Made by a program: the position numbers and the translations under genes
In this document: positions 8,362-16,139 of the stretch, piece by piece
How the letters are laid out: every line of letters begins with the position of its first letter
How positions within the stretch are numbered: position 1 is the stretch's first letter
Notes under the pieces: generated by a model
The model's input: only the letters and a program-made list of their open reading frames with translations
Database searches by the model: none
Told to the model about the DNA's origin: nothing
Assembly: GCF_000526775.1 (NCBI RefSeq)
Contig: NZ_JAGS01000001.1
Coordinates: 3,472,001 to 3,536,000, forward strand
Source: Ruminococcus albus AD2013
Lineage (GTDB): Bacteria; Bacillota; Clostridia; Oscillospirales; Ruminococcaceae
Length of the DNA stretch: 64,000 nt
Direction: 5' to 3'

Positions 8362-9081
8362 ATGATTACATACTATAAATGCTCATTTCGTTCGAGTTAT
8401 GGCTATCGCACTGTAAAATATGATTTTAGTAATAATAAGAGTGTTGCTGTGAATGATGATGAGATACCGGAAGCTATATATTCTCTTTTAAATATCGAGC
8501 AAAAACATAATATGATACTTGCAACAGATGGAAATGGTATTCCGCTTTTAGGCGTGTTTGGCATGGAAGATGAAAATGATGAGAAGTATGTCAATGCTGT
8601 ATTTTTTGATCCAAACAATGCTGAAACTATAATTAGTCTATACCATTCTTTTTCTAAGAATTATTATGGTAGTATTCAAGCCGTAATTCAAAGCGTGGAG
8701 CGCTTATCATGCGAGGATCAGCAATCTGGATTAGAATATAGGATTACTCCTGATTGTTTTTTTACTGGAATAGAGATAGACGTTTCGGAGAAAGAATCAA
8801 TGCATATGAATACCATGCCGAGTAAACAACTAGTTGCTTTTGTCTCAGATGATTCTTTTGACGATTATAAACTACAAATTGAAAGGTGTTTTTCTGTTCA
8901 AAGCGTTTGCGCATTCAATCATATATCAGTAAAATCTGGTCAAATAGATGGCTATGAAATGGCTCTTTTATCATTATACAAAAGAAGTAAGAAAACTGTT
9001 TCTAGTGTGATGGTTATAGGACTTATAGTAGTTATCATTTGTGTGTTGATTACACTGTTAGTTGTTTACTATATTGACTGA
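8362..9081 (+). CDS. GTPase-associated protein B with C-terminal membrane anchor
   Basis: A 239-residue paralogue of the preceding protein, with one added C-terminal transmembrane helix (about residues 212-237, VMVIGLIVVIICVLITLLVV). The membrane form suggests the cassette acts at the inner face of the cell membrane. An upstream in-frame start at 8278 would overlap the previous gene. The ATG at 8362 has a strong GGGGGGAG site before it and aligns with the paralogue's start, so it is preferred. It closes the cassette, and a hairpin follows at 9166. Function is not recognised. Confidence 0.7.
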   Translation: MITYYKCSFRSSYGYRTVKYDFSNNKSVAVNDDEIPEAIYSLLNIEQKHNMILATDGNGIPLLGVFGMEDENDEKYVNAVFFDPNNAETIISLYHSFSKNYYGSIQAVIQSVERLSCEDQQSGLEYRITPDCFFTGIEIDVSEKESMHMNTMPSKQLVAFVSDDSFDDYKLQIERCFSVQSVCAFNHISVKSGQIDGYEMALLSLYKRSKKTVSSVMVIGLIVVIICVLITLLVVYYID

Positions 9082-9161
9082 ATGCTTAGAAATTTAATCT
9101 AAATTCAAGTAATCATACTATTTGCAGTTTATTGATTTACTATCCGTAAGTGAATGCGAAC

Positions 9162-9204
9162 AAAAAAGGACGATCAACATTGACAAGTTGATCGTCCTTA
9201 AATT
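9162..9204. terminator. Bidirectional terminator after the GTPase cassette
   Basis: Thirteen-base perfect stem AAGGACGATCAAC / GTTGATCGTCCTT (9166-9178, 9187-9199). Six Ts follow when read on the minus strand, and a weaker T-rich run follows on the plus strand. Confidence 0.85.
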
Positions 9205-9235
9205 TTCGACTATGTATTTTTAAATCGTAAATGAT

Positions 9236-9274
9236 AAAAACAGCCGACATCATCACACTGATCTGCCGACTGTT
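9236..9274 (-). terminator. Terminator of the 64-residue minus-strand gene
   Basis: On the minus strand AACAGTCGGC pairs with GTCGGCTGTT (two G-U pairs) and is followed by TTTTT. It lies 7 bases beyond the gene's stop. Confidence 0.7.
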
Positions 9275-9281
9275 CGAATTA

Positions 9282-9476
9282 TTATGCAAATGCAGGTACA
9301 AAGCTCTTAAGGAGCTGTCCTTCAGTGTAGGAAGTCAGCTTGCCGTCTGACCATTCCACATACACCATATCGTGTTCATCGATATAAATGATCGTTGCTG
9401 TGCTGCCGACAGGCTTTTCGCTGTATAAACCTGTATCGTTCAGCTTTATCTTCGCACCTACTGTAATTGATTCCAT
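9282..9476 (-). CDS. Small SH3-like (DUF4314-like) protein
   Basis: A 64-residue protein predicted to be nearly all beta strand: GAKIKLNDTG, then GSTATIIYIDE, then MVYVEWSDGKLTSY. The pattern of an opening VGxxIKL, a G-S/T-A-T strand and V.V.WDDG is that of small SH3-like domains such as DUF4314, common as accessory genes on mobile elements. GGAGG lies 8 bases before the ATG, and a perfect promoter lies at 9510-9538. Function is unknown. Confidence 0.65.
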   Translation of the reverse strand: MESITVGAKIKLNDTGLYSEKPVGSTATIIYIDEHDMVYVEWSDGKLTSYTEGQLLKSFVPAFA

Positions 9477-9509
9477 TAGAATTTTACCTCCAGTTTTAAC
9501 ACTCGTACT

Positions 9510-9538
9510 ATTATACTACTCTGGCGGTGGAGTGTCAA
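9510..9538 (-). promoter_or_regulatory. Consensus promoter for the SH3-like gene
   Basis: On the minus strand TTGACA (9533-9538), 17-base spacer, TATAAT (9510-9515): a perfect sigma-A-type promoter. Confidence 0.9.
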
Positions 9539-9580
9539 GGAGGATAAATGTAAATTTTGGAAATGTATTGGGCTTGTGAG

Positions 9581-10267
9581 CTATATCTGCATAAACGCAG
9601 GTTTCGGCTCCGGATAATCCACGGCCTTTTCCATGACCATGTTCGTCAATGCGAGCTTGGCTATCTTCTTCGGATCACCATCAGGGTGTATCCATTCCTT
9701 CAGATTATCCTTCGCAAGTATCAGTGGCATACGGTCGTGAATCGTGCTGACAGGCTCGACAGATTCCCGTGTGAGCACTGCAAACATCGGTACCTGCGCG
9801 CCCTGATGTTCTTCAAACCGGTACAACCCGGCAAGATAGGTGATCTCTGAGCCTTCCGGTTGAATAGCAAACTTTTCTTTTTTGAGGCGCCTTTCGTCTC
9901 TTACACCTTGAAACTCAGATTCTGATGGGAGTACGCCAAATTCATAGTACCACGATGCAGGAATGATACATCTGCGTCTTGCCCATGAATCATGCCATAT
10001 TTCTTTTATGTCAGCTGTCTCGACACGGCAGTTGATGAGCGGGTGCTTAAAGGTTTCGTGTGTAAAACCCCAGATCATCGGGTATATGCTCATATTTCCG
10101 CTTTTGTTCGGTGCAATGACAGCTGCCATGTCCGTGGGGCGTATGTTGCCAGACATCTTTGTTGACTTTACCATCGCGTTCATTATTGAATAAGCAAGCG
10201 GAAGCCGCTGTGCCTTTTCGATGAAGAAAGACAGTGATTTTGATTCAGCATAGTACCAGGTACACAT
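9581..10267 (-). CDS. yedK: SOS response-associated peptidase, YedK/HMCES family
   Basis: HMCES/YedK-type protein of 228 residues that covalently caps abasic sites in single-stranded DNA through the amino-terminal cysteine. The chosen start gives MCTWYY, placing the catalytic Cys at position 2. The longer in-frame start (10336) would bury it, and GAGGTG sits just before the ATG at 10267. Family signatures follow: WGFTHETF, NCRVETA (usually NARAET), RRCIIPASWYYEFG, AGLYRF and TIHDRMPLIL, with the active-site His in the last. It lies only 16 bases after the HEPN-like gene, so the two are likely co-transcribed. The link of an abasic-site shield to a putative nuclease gene is notable. Confidence 0.9.
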   Translation of the reverse strand: MCTWYYAESKSLSFFIEKAQRLPLAYSIMNAMVKSTKMSGNIRPTDMAAVIAPNKSGNMSIYPMIWGFTHETFKHPLINCRVETADIKEIWHDSWARRRCIIPASWYYEFGVLPSESEFQGVRDERRLKKEKFAIQPEGSEITYLAGLYRFEEHQGAQVPMFAVLTRESVEPVSTIHDRMPLILAKDNLKEWIHPDGDPKKIAKLALTNMVMEKAVDYPEPKPAFMQI

Positions 10268-10283
10268 GAGGTTCACCTCTTTT

Positions 10284-11996
10284 TTAATATGATGGTCGAT
10301 CTTTTTCAGTTGGTGCACAAAAATGTCCATGATCATATATTAGTGTTTGTGGGCCTGAGAATTGCATTCCGTCAGGAATAGGTTTCATTTCTCCTACTGA
10401 CATGCTGCAATAAAGTAAATCTTGTTCAGTAATATCTAATGTTTCTTCTGCGTCATTACGATGACTCATTATATCATTTAAACTAATGGAAAACGGCTTC
10501 ACTTTTGCCCATTTTAGGTTACGGAAATATAATCCTGAATATGTTGCATCACCGTATTCGTCGAATGACATTTTGTTATCGTTAGATGCTGAACATACAA
10601 ATTTACTCCCGTCATCAAAGAAAAGGTAGTACACACTACGACTATGATAATGAGTATATCCGCATAGCTTATAAAAGCTGTTTGTATTAGACGTAGTTGG
10701 TATATTAAATTGCTCTTTTTCATGTTCAGATAACTGATACGAACCTAAAAAGTAGAAAAAGAAAAGATATGCTGTATTTCTCGCTTTTGTAACAGTTTCT
10801 AAATCGGTTATATTATCTTTGTGAAAATATCCGTTTCGCAGTTCTGTTATTGAGCCGAACATTTTAATGATTATTGGATAAGTGTTGCTTTGATCTATAA
10901 AATTATTAAGCAAATCTGTATTTCTGATTTCAATGTTATTTGTTCCAAATTTGTAATACCCAAAGAAGCTTGTAAGTGCTTGTAAGGTGATAGCATCTTT
11001 ATCATTAGTGATGACACTATCTTCTAAGTCGACATACTTTTTCTTTAAAACAAAAATCGTTCGGTTTTGAGAATCTTTTTCCTTTGTATGTAATGATATA
11101 AATGCAAATAGCAACTGCTCAATAGCTTTAAAATATCCCATCGCTATTGAAGTATAATCTATTTTGCCAGAATAGCGAATAGAATCAAACAGCCATTCTG
11201 CTGTCAAGAAACTTATCGCGAAATCATTTTTACCTATAAGTGCTTTATAATACTTGCTGTTGATAAATTGATCCTTTATTAATTCAAATTGTTCATTGGT
11301 CAGTGCCGGATCAATGAATAATTCGTACTTGAAATTGCGTATCGTATAGTCTATAGTCTGTTTGAATCCAAATAATGCATTTGGAGATAAAGTACGAACT
11401 ATTGAAACACTGAGATATTTATTAACCTTGTCAGTAAATTTTATTTCTTCAGCTTTAAGAACATCATAATCATCTTCGGTTAAATATAGCTTGAAAAAAT
11501 CTTTTAATGATATTAATGGAGAATTATCAATGTTATTATAAATAGCTTTTTCAGCAGAGTCGCTAACTAGACAAACTATTTTCATAACTTTAATGGCACA
11601 ACCTGTTTGCTGAAAATCATTTATAAAATCTGAGATTTGTGTATTTTGTAAAGCTGAAGGCAAACCAAAATTTTTAAAATAATAACCGGAAAAGTCACTG
11701 CCTGATATTGGTATAGCGATAAAGAATTCTTTTTCATTTTTTATCTGACAAGCGACACATTTATTCTTTAAAAGGGTGCAAATGATGTTATACAGTGCGT
11801 TATACGATATTCGCTCAGATTGTTCCATTAAAAATTGATAGCTCGTATATTCTTCTCCGCCAAATTTGAAAAAGGCTGAAGAGGTATATGTGTGTGCTTC
11901 TTTTTCAAAACATTCAACTGCAGATACATCACGCTGTCTTTTTATTTTATTAAATGCTTCATCAAAAGCTGTTTTGCAGATATCAGCGGTATTCAT
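10284..11996 (-). CDS. HEPN-like protein, putative ribonuclease effector
   Basis: A 570-residue protein of no named family. A C-terminal-half helical region holds ELRNGYFH, which contains the R-x4-H signature (R387 and H392) used by HEPN ribonucleases; the N-polar residue after R is also typical. The N-terminal part has scattered cysteines (about residues 90-115, CTLLKNKCVACQ) and a mixed alpha/beta region. No membrane segment is evident. AGGAGGGATGACAA precedes the ATG. Upstream lie an attenuator-like hairpin and a small membrane peptide gene; downstream lies YedK. A toxin or abortive-infection role is inferred from the motif and the defence-rich neighbourhood. Confidence 0.6.
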   Translation of the reverse strand: MNTADICKTAFDEAFNKIKRQRDVSAVECFEKEAHTYTSSAFFKFGGEEYTSYQFLMEQSERISYNALYNIICTLLKNKCVACQIKNEKEFFIAIPISGSDFSGYYFKNFGLPSALQNTQISDFINDFQQTGCAIKVMKIVCLVSDSAEKAIYNNIDNSPLISLKDFFKLYLTEDDYDVLKAEEIKFTDKVNKYLSVSIVRTLSPNALFGFKQTIDYTIRNFKYELFIDPALTNEQFELIKDQFINSKYYKALIGKNDFAISFLTAEWLFDSIRYSGKIDYTSIAMGYFKAIEQLLFAFISLHTKEKDSQNRTIFVLKKKYVDLEDSVITNDKDAITLQALTSFFGYYKFGTNNIEIRNTDLLNNFIDQSNTYPIIIKMFGSITELRNGYFHKDNITDLETVTKARNTAYLFFFYFLGSYQLSEHEKEQFNIPTTSNTNSFYKLCGYTHYHSRSVYYLFFDDGSKFVCSASNDNKMSFDEYGDATYSGLYFRNLKWAKVKPFSISLNDIMSHRNDAEETLDITEQDLLYCSMSVGEMKPIPDGMQFSGPQTLIYDHGHFCAPTEKDRPSY

Positions 11997-12014
11997 TTGT
12001 CATCCCTCCTGTCT

Positions 12015-12050
12015 AAGAAAACGAGCACACAATCCGAAAATCGTGTGCTC
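12015..12050 (-). terminator. Attenuator-like terminator before the HEPN-like gene
   Basis: On the minus strand GAGCACACGAT pairs with ATTGTGTGCTC (one G-U pair) around a 6-base loop, followed by GTTTTCT. It lies between the membrane-peptide gene and the HEPN-like gene, only about 18 bases before the latter's start. There is no room for another promoter, so the HEPN gene depends on read-through. Confidence 0.75.
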
Positions 12051-12060
12051 TGACGCAAGC

Positions 12061-12219
12061 TCAGGCGATGTTTGACTCAGCTTTCGCTTTTGCCAAAGCT
12101 ATCTCCTTTTTGGCTGCGATATGCTGTATCGCAACCTCCTTGATTGCTGGAACACCAACCGTAATGGCGGTGCTAGTAAGCGCAATCAGAGCTAAGGTGA
12201 CTTCTTTGTCCCATTTCAT
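12061..12219 (-). CDS. 52-residue membrane peptide
   Basis: A short protein with one hydrophobic segment (VTLALIALTSTAITVGVPAI) after MKWDKE, and a basic, alanine-rich amphipathic tail (IAAKKEIALAKAKAES). The ORF could begin at 12294, but that codon lies inside the -10 element. AGGAGG stands 7 bases before the ATG at 12219, so the short form is right. It is driven by a perfect promoter and followed by the attenuator hairpin, then the HEPN-like gene. It could be a membrane-acting partner or toxin of that gene, or a leader peptide controlling it. Function is not recognised. Confidence 0.65.
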   Translation of the reverse strand: MKWDKEVTLALIALTSTAITVGVPAIKEVAIQHIAAKKEIALAKAKAESNIA

Positions 12220-12292
12220 AGAGTTTCCTCCTATCGAGTAGAATTTGACAGTACTCATGGTACTATAATCACGGTCACCTTGCGCTAACTGC

Positions 12293-12321
12293 ATTATATC
12301 ACAAATGTCGTATCATGTCAA
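12293..12321 (-). promoter_or_regulatory. Consensus promoter for membrane peptide/HEPN/YedK
   Basis: On the minus strand TTGACA (12316-12321), 17-base spacer ending TTGTGA, TATAAT (12293-12298). It is divergent from the SNF2 helicase promoter about 130 bases away. Confidence 0.9.
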
Positions 12322-12454
12322 CGTTCAGCGGATCATCATTGAAATCAAAATTAATGTCAAAATTTACGCAAAATTTGCGAGGTGAGCTGAACTCAGTGAT
12401 TTAGCTCTTCATTATCACCAATTTTGCTAATAGCCAAAACTTATATAAAATCTA

Positions 12455-12483
12455 TTGAAAAAATTGTTGAATTGTGATATAAT
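12455..12483 (+). promoter_or_regulatory. Promoter of the SNF2/sacsin-ATPase pair
   Basis: TTGAAA (12455-12460), 17-base spacer ending TTGTGA, TATAAT (12478-12483). It resembles the promoter at 3923-3951 closely. Transcription would start about 12490, some 65 bases before the chosen start codon. Confidence 0.8.
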
Positions 12484-12555
12484 ATAGTTAATAATTCCAA
12501 AATGAAATTCTTAACAGAATTCACAACAACAACTATTACAACAGAGGTTGATCAT

Positions 12556-15500
12556 ATGGATACTCAGATTATCATAAGTAAGATGAATGCTTTCCTTCAT
12601 GAAGCTTCAAAAACATTATATAACTGGCTCAATGACCTGCTGCCAAGAGTTACAGATAACTGGTGGGACGAGTGCGTTATTCCTAGTCTGAGCTTTACTC
12701 AGCGAGAAAAAGTCACAGAGAAAGGCTATACCAAGCTTTCTGATTTTGACCTTGCTGCATTATTAAGAATTGCGAATAAATCCTGGTATAACCTTCAAAC
12801 CATTATCTATCTTCCTTCTTATGAGCGTGAAACTATACGTAAAATGATCAATGTGCGAAATAACTGGGCGCATTGCAGTACTGAGTTACCTGGGAAGGAT
12901 GTAGTACTTCAGGATTTGAATACTATGCTTACCCTCATAGAGCAATTTGGCGGAAGTAAGGATACTTGTGAAGAGGTAAAGAGCTTCATTAAGTTTATAG
13001 AACAGCCTGATAGTATTAGTACAGAGCCTTTTCATGATAAATCAGGTGATAGTGCCGGATCAGCGGAGAGTACTTCTAATGAGTCAGCAGGTGCTATTAA
13101 AGAAAATAGCCTTGTGTATTTAGTTAGCGACCCTAAGGTCAACGGTATTGTACGATCAATGAAAGATCTGGGAGATATTATTCAGTATAGTGTTTTTGTA
13201 AATAATGAAACCAGACAGTACTATACAGGTCAGATTGCACTTGCTGAGAAGCCGGCAGGGTATAATTGGATCAGCCTTTCAGAAATGAGAAGTTACCTTA
13301 CTGCATATCAGATAAATAATCCTTCATCTCAGAATCTTTATTCGCTTAATTCAGCACGTATTGATTTTGTTCCATATCAGTTCCGTCCTGCACTGAAAAT
13401 GATACACTCTGATGAACCACGAATTCTGATAGCAGACAGCGTTGGTGTTGGTAAAACAATTGAAGCCGGACTGATAATCAAGGAGCTTGAAGCGAGATCA
13501 GATCTGGAGAGAGTGTTGGTTATCTGTCCAAAACCGTTGGTAGCTGAACGTAAATGGGAACTTGAAATGAAAAGGTTCGATGAAGAGTTTATTCCTATAG
13601 ATGGAACAACTCTCAGACAAATTATTTCCGATACTGACCGTGACGGAGACTGGCCGGTAAGATTTAACAAAGCTATTATTCCTTATTCAATACTTGATTC
13701 AAAAGTATATAAAGGTGAGAGCGGCAAAAGGAATCGTATTTTCGGATTATCGGAGCTTGACCCTGAGCCGCACTTTGATCTTGTTATTGTTGATGAAGCA
13801 CATCATATAAGAAATGGCAGTGATGATAAAGAAAAAGCATTTGCTTACAAGTGTACTAAATATTTTTGTGACCATTCGGATGCAGTTGTAATGCTCACAG
13901 CAACGCCTTTACAGACAAGTGATAATGATCTGTTTACGCTTCTTAACGTGCTTCGTCCTGATATTGTTGTGGATAAGGATACGTTTAATATGATGTCGCG
14001 CCCGAACGCTAATATTTCCCGTGCCGTTCATTCAGTTCGAGCAATGGAAGAAGGCTGGAATGAAAAGGCGACAACGGAACTGCTTGACCTTCAGAAAACA
14101 CAATGGGGCGATAACGTTATTGCGGAGAATCCATTGTATAATGATATATTGAGACGTCTTGAAAGCTATGAAATAGACCGTGAAGAACGCGTAAAGCTTA
14201 TTTCTGATATTGAGTCACTTCACAGCTTTGGAACTATGCTCAACAGAACCCGAAGACGTGATATTCAGGATTTTTGTGTCAGACGTCCCCATACGGTTTC
14301 GATTTCATTTACTGATTATCAGCAGACGCTTCATAATGAATTACTATATTTTGAACATACAGCACTTTCTACACTTCACAATGCAAATACAGTTCCTTTT
14401 ATGATAAGTATGATTCGAAGACAGGCCGCAAGCTGTATTTTCGGACTTGCACCTTATATCAGAGATATTATCAGCAGACGAATGAAGCAGCTTGATTATG
14501 ATTCTGATGTTACTAGCGAAGATCTTGATGACAAATCAATCAGTACGATTTCATCACTTGCCAGGAATATTCTGAGTATGTCAGAAAATCTTCCTGATGA
14601 AGATCCGAAATTTGAAGAGACATATAATATCATCTGTAAAAAGCAGGAACAGTCAAACAATAAAATAATGATTTTCAGTACATTCAGACATACGCTGTCA
14701 TATTTAAAGGGAAAACTGTCTGAATGCGGATTCAGGGTTGAACAGATCGATGGCAGTGTTAAAGATGATGCTCGCTACGAACTGAAATCACGTTTTGAAC
14801 TTCCTCGTGAAAATGAAGATGCGATAGATATTCTTTTGTTTACCGAAGTCGGTTCAGAGGGCCTTGACTATCAGTTCTGTGATATGATGATCAATTATGA
14901 CCTGCCGTGGAATCCTATGAAGATTGAACAGCGAATAGGTCGAATTGACCGTCGTGGTCAGTTAAGCGATGTTGTAAACATCTATAACATTATTACTGAA
15001 GGGACTGTAGATGCAGACATTTATCACAGATGTCTTATGCGTATCGGTGTATTTGAGAGAAGCATAGGCGACTGTGAAGAGATCCTCGGACAGATCGCTT
15101 ACGATATTGATTCACTTGTTTATGATACTGCTCTTACTGAAGAAGAGCGCAACAGAAAGCTTGAACAGATGGCGGATAATGAAGTGCGAAAAATGCAGGA
15201 GCTGAACCGCCTTGAAGATGAAGAAAAGGAACTCTTTGGTTTTGATCTAACAGAGCTTTCAACATCTCAGGAAATAAAAAAAGCAGAAAATCCGTGGATA
15301 TCCGGATACTTCCTGCAAAAACTGATAGAAAACTATATTACTGCCCGGGTCGGTAAAGGACAGTATATTTTAGGTGAATCATCACTGAAAACACTACGCC
15401 TTTCTGCGTCAGCAAGGCAGACATTAAGAGATGATCTGAAGAAACTCTCAGGTGGTCGTAATGCACTCAGAAGAACATGGGAAAACTATTTAAGCGGAAA

Positions 15501-16137
15501 AAAACCTAACCATGGTATAACATTTGATCCGGAGACTGCTTCAAAAGAACGTGACAGCTTCTTCATAACTGCTATGCACCCGCTGGCAAAGCAAGCAGCG
15601 CAGTATTTTGGACGTAGTGAGGAACCGCATTTACATCTGACGTTAAGTACCTCCGAGATCCCGTCCGGTTCATACGTTTTTTCGATTTATGCCTGGCAGT
15701 ATACAGGATATAATACATATACAAAACTGCTTACCGTTTGTGAGAATGAAAAGATTGCTGCAGAATTACCATATCTATTAGAAGACGCTTCTGATTCTGA
15801 AAGTAATCCGGATGGTCAGTTTGACTGGACTGACATAGAGAAACTTCATGTTAAGATGTGGCTTGAAGCCAGTACAAAACATAAAAGAGATATTAAATCA
15901 ACGGAATCGTTTAAACTTGAAAGTATAGCTAATACATTCCGAAACAGGATCCGTTCATTGGAACAGCAGATACAGGACGCATATGACGAGAATATTAAGC
16001 GTATGCGTCAAAGTGAGTTGGAGACTGTTCGGGAAAAATATTCTCGAAAGAATACAGAAATAAAAGCAACTGCTGAGAAGGCGGATGTATTGCCTTCTTT
16101 ATTGGTTAATGGTGTTATTACGATTGTGGGGGATTAA
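12556..16137 (+). CDS. HEPN (Swt1-like) - SNF2 family helicase
   Basis: An 1193-residue SF2 translocase. Residues 1-150 are helical and hold VRNNWAH (R101, H106), the R-x4-H signature of Swt1-like HEPN domains. The helicase core follows: Walker A SVGVGKT (295-301) with IEAGLII, DEAH (413-416), TATPLQT, then FSTFRHT, TEVGSEGLDYQ and QRIGRIDRRGQ for the second RecA-like domain. This is the RapA/SNF2 pattern. The C-terminal third is helical with a basic coiled coil. The in-frame ATG at 12502 has no ribosome binding site; AGAGG precedes the ATG at 12556. The next gene begins 2 bases after the stop. Probably an anti-phage helicase that acts with the ATPase partner (inference). Confidence 0.85.
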   Translation: MDTQIIISKMNAFLHEASKTLYNWLNDLLPRVTDNWWDECVIPSLSFTQREKVTEKGYTKLSDFDLAALLRIANKSWYNLQTIIYLPSYERETIRKMINVRNNWAHCSTELPGKDVVLQDLNTMLTLIEQFGGSKDTCEEVKSFIKFIEQPDSISTEPFHDKSGDSAGSAESTSNESAGAIKENSLVYLVSDPKVNGIVRSMKDLGDIIQYSVFVNNETRQYYTGQIALAEKPAGYNWISLSEMRSYLTAYQINNPSSQNLYSLNSARIDFVPYQFRPALKMIHSDEPRILIADSVGVGKTIEAGLIIKELEARSDLERVLVICPKPLVAERKWELEMKRFDEEFIPIDGTTLRQIISDTDRDGDWPVRFNKAIIPYSILDSKVYKGESGKRNRIFGLSELDPEPHFDLVIVDEAHHIRNGSDDKEKAFAYKCTKYFCDHSDAVVMLTATPLQTSDNDLFTLLNVLRPDIVVDKDTFNMMSRPNANISRAVHSVRAMEEGWNEKATTELLDLQKTQWGDNVIAENPLYNDILRRLESYEIDREERVKLISDIESLHSFGTMLNRTRRRDIQDFCVRRPHTVSISFTDYQQTLHNELLYFEHTALSTLHNANTVPFMISMIRRQAASCIFGLAPYIRDIISRRMKQLDYDSDVTSEDLDDKSISTISSLARNILSMSENLPDEDPKFEETYNIICKKQEQSNNKIMIFSTFRHTLSYLKGKLSECGFRVEQIDGSVKDDARYELKSRFELPRENEDAIDILLFTEVGSEGLDYQFCDMMINYDLPWNPMKIEQRIGRIDRRGQLSDVVNIYNIITEGTVDADIYHRCLMRIGVFERSIGDCEEILGQIAYDIDSLVYDTALTEEERNRKLEQMADNEVRKMQELNRLEDEEKELFGFDLTELSTSQEIKKAENPWISGYFLQKLIENYITARVGKGQYILGESSLKTLRLSASARQTLRDDLKKLSGGRNALRRTWENYLSGKKPNHGITFDPETASKERDSFFITAMHPLAKQAAQYFGRSEEPHLHLTLSTSEIPSGSYVFSIYAWQYTGYNTYTKLLTVCENEKIAAELPYLLEDASDSESNPDGQFDWTDIEKLHVKMWLEASTKHKRDIKSTESFKLESIANTFRNRIRSLEQQIQDAYDENIKRMRQSELETVREKYSRKNTEIKATAEKADVLPSLLVNGVITIVGD

Positions 16138-16139
16138 TA

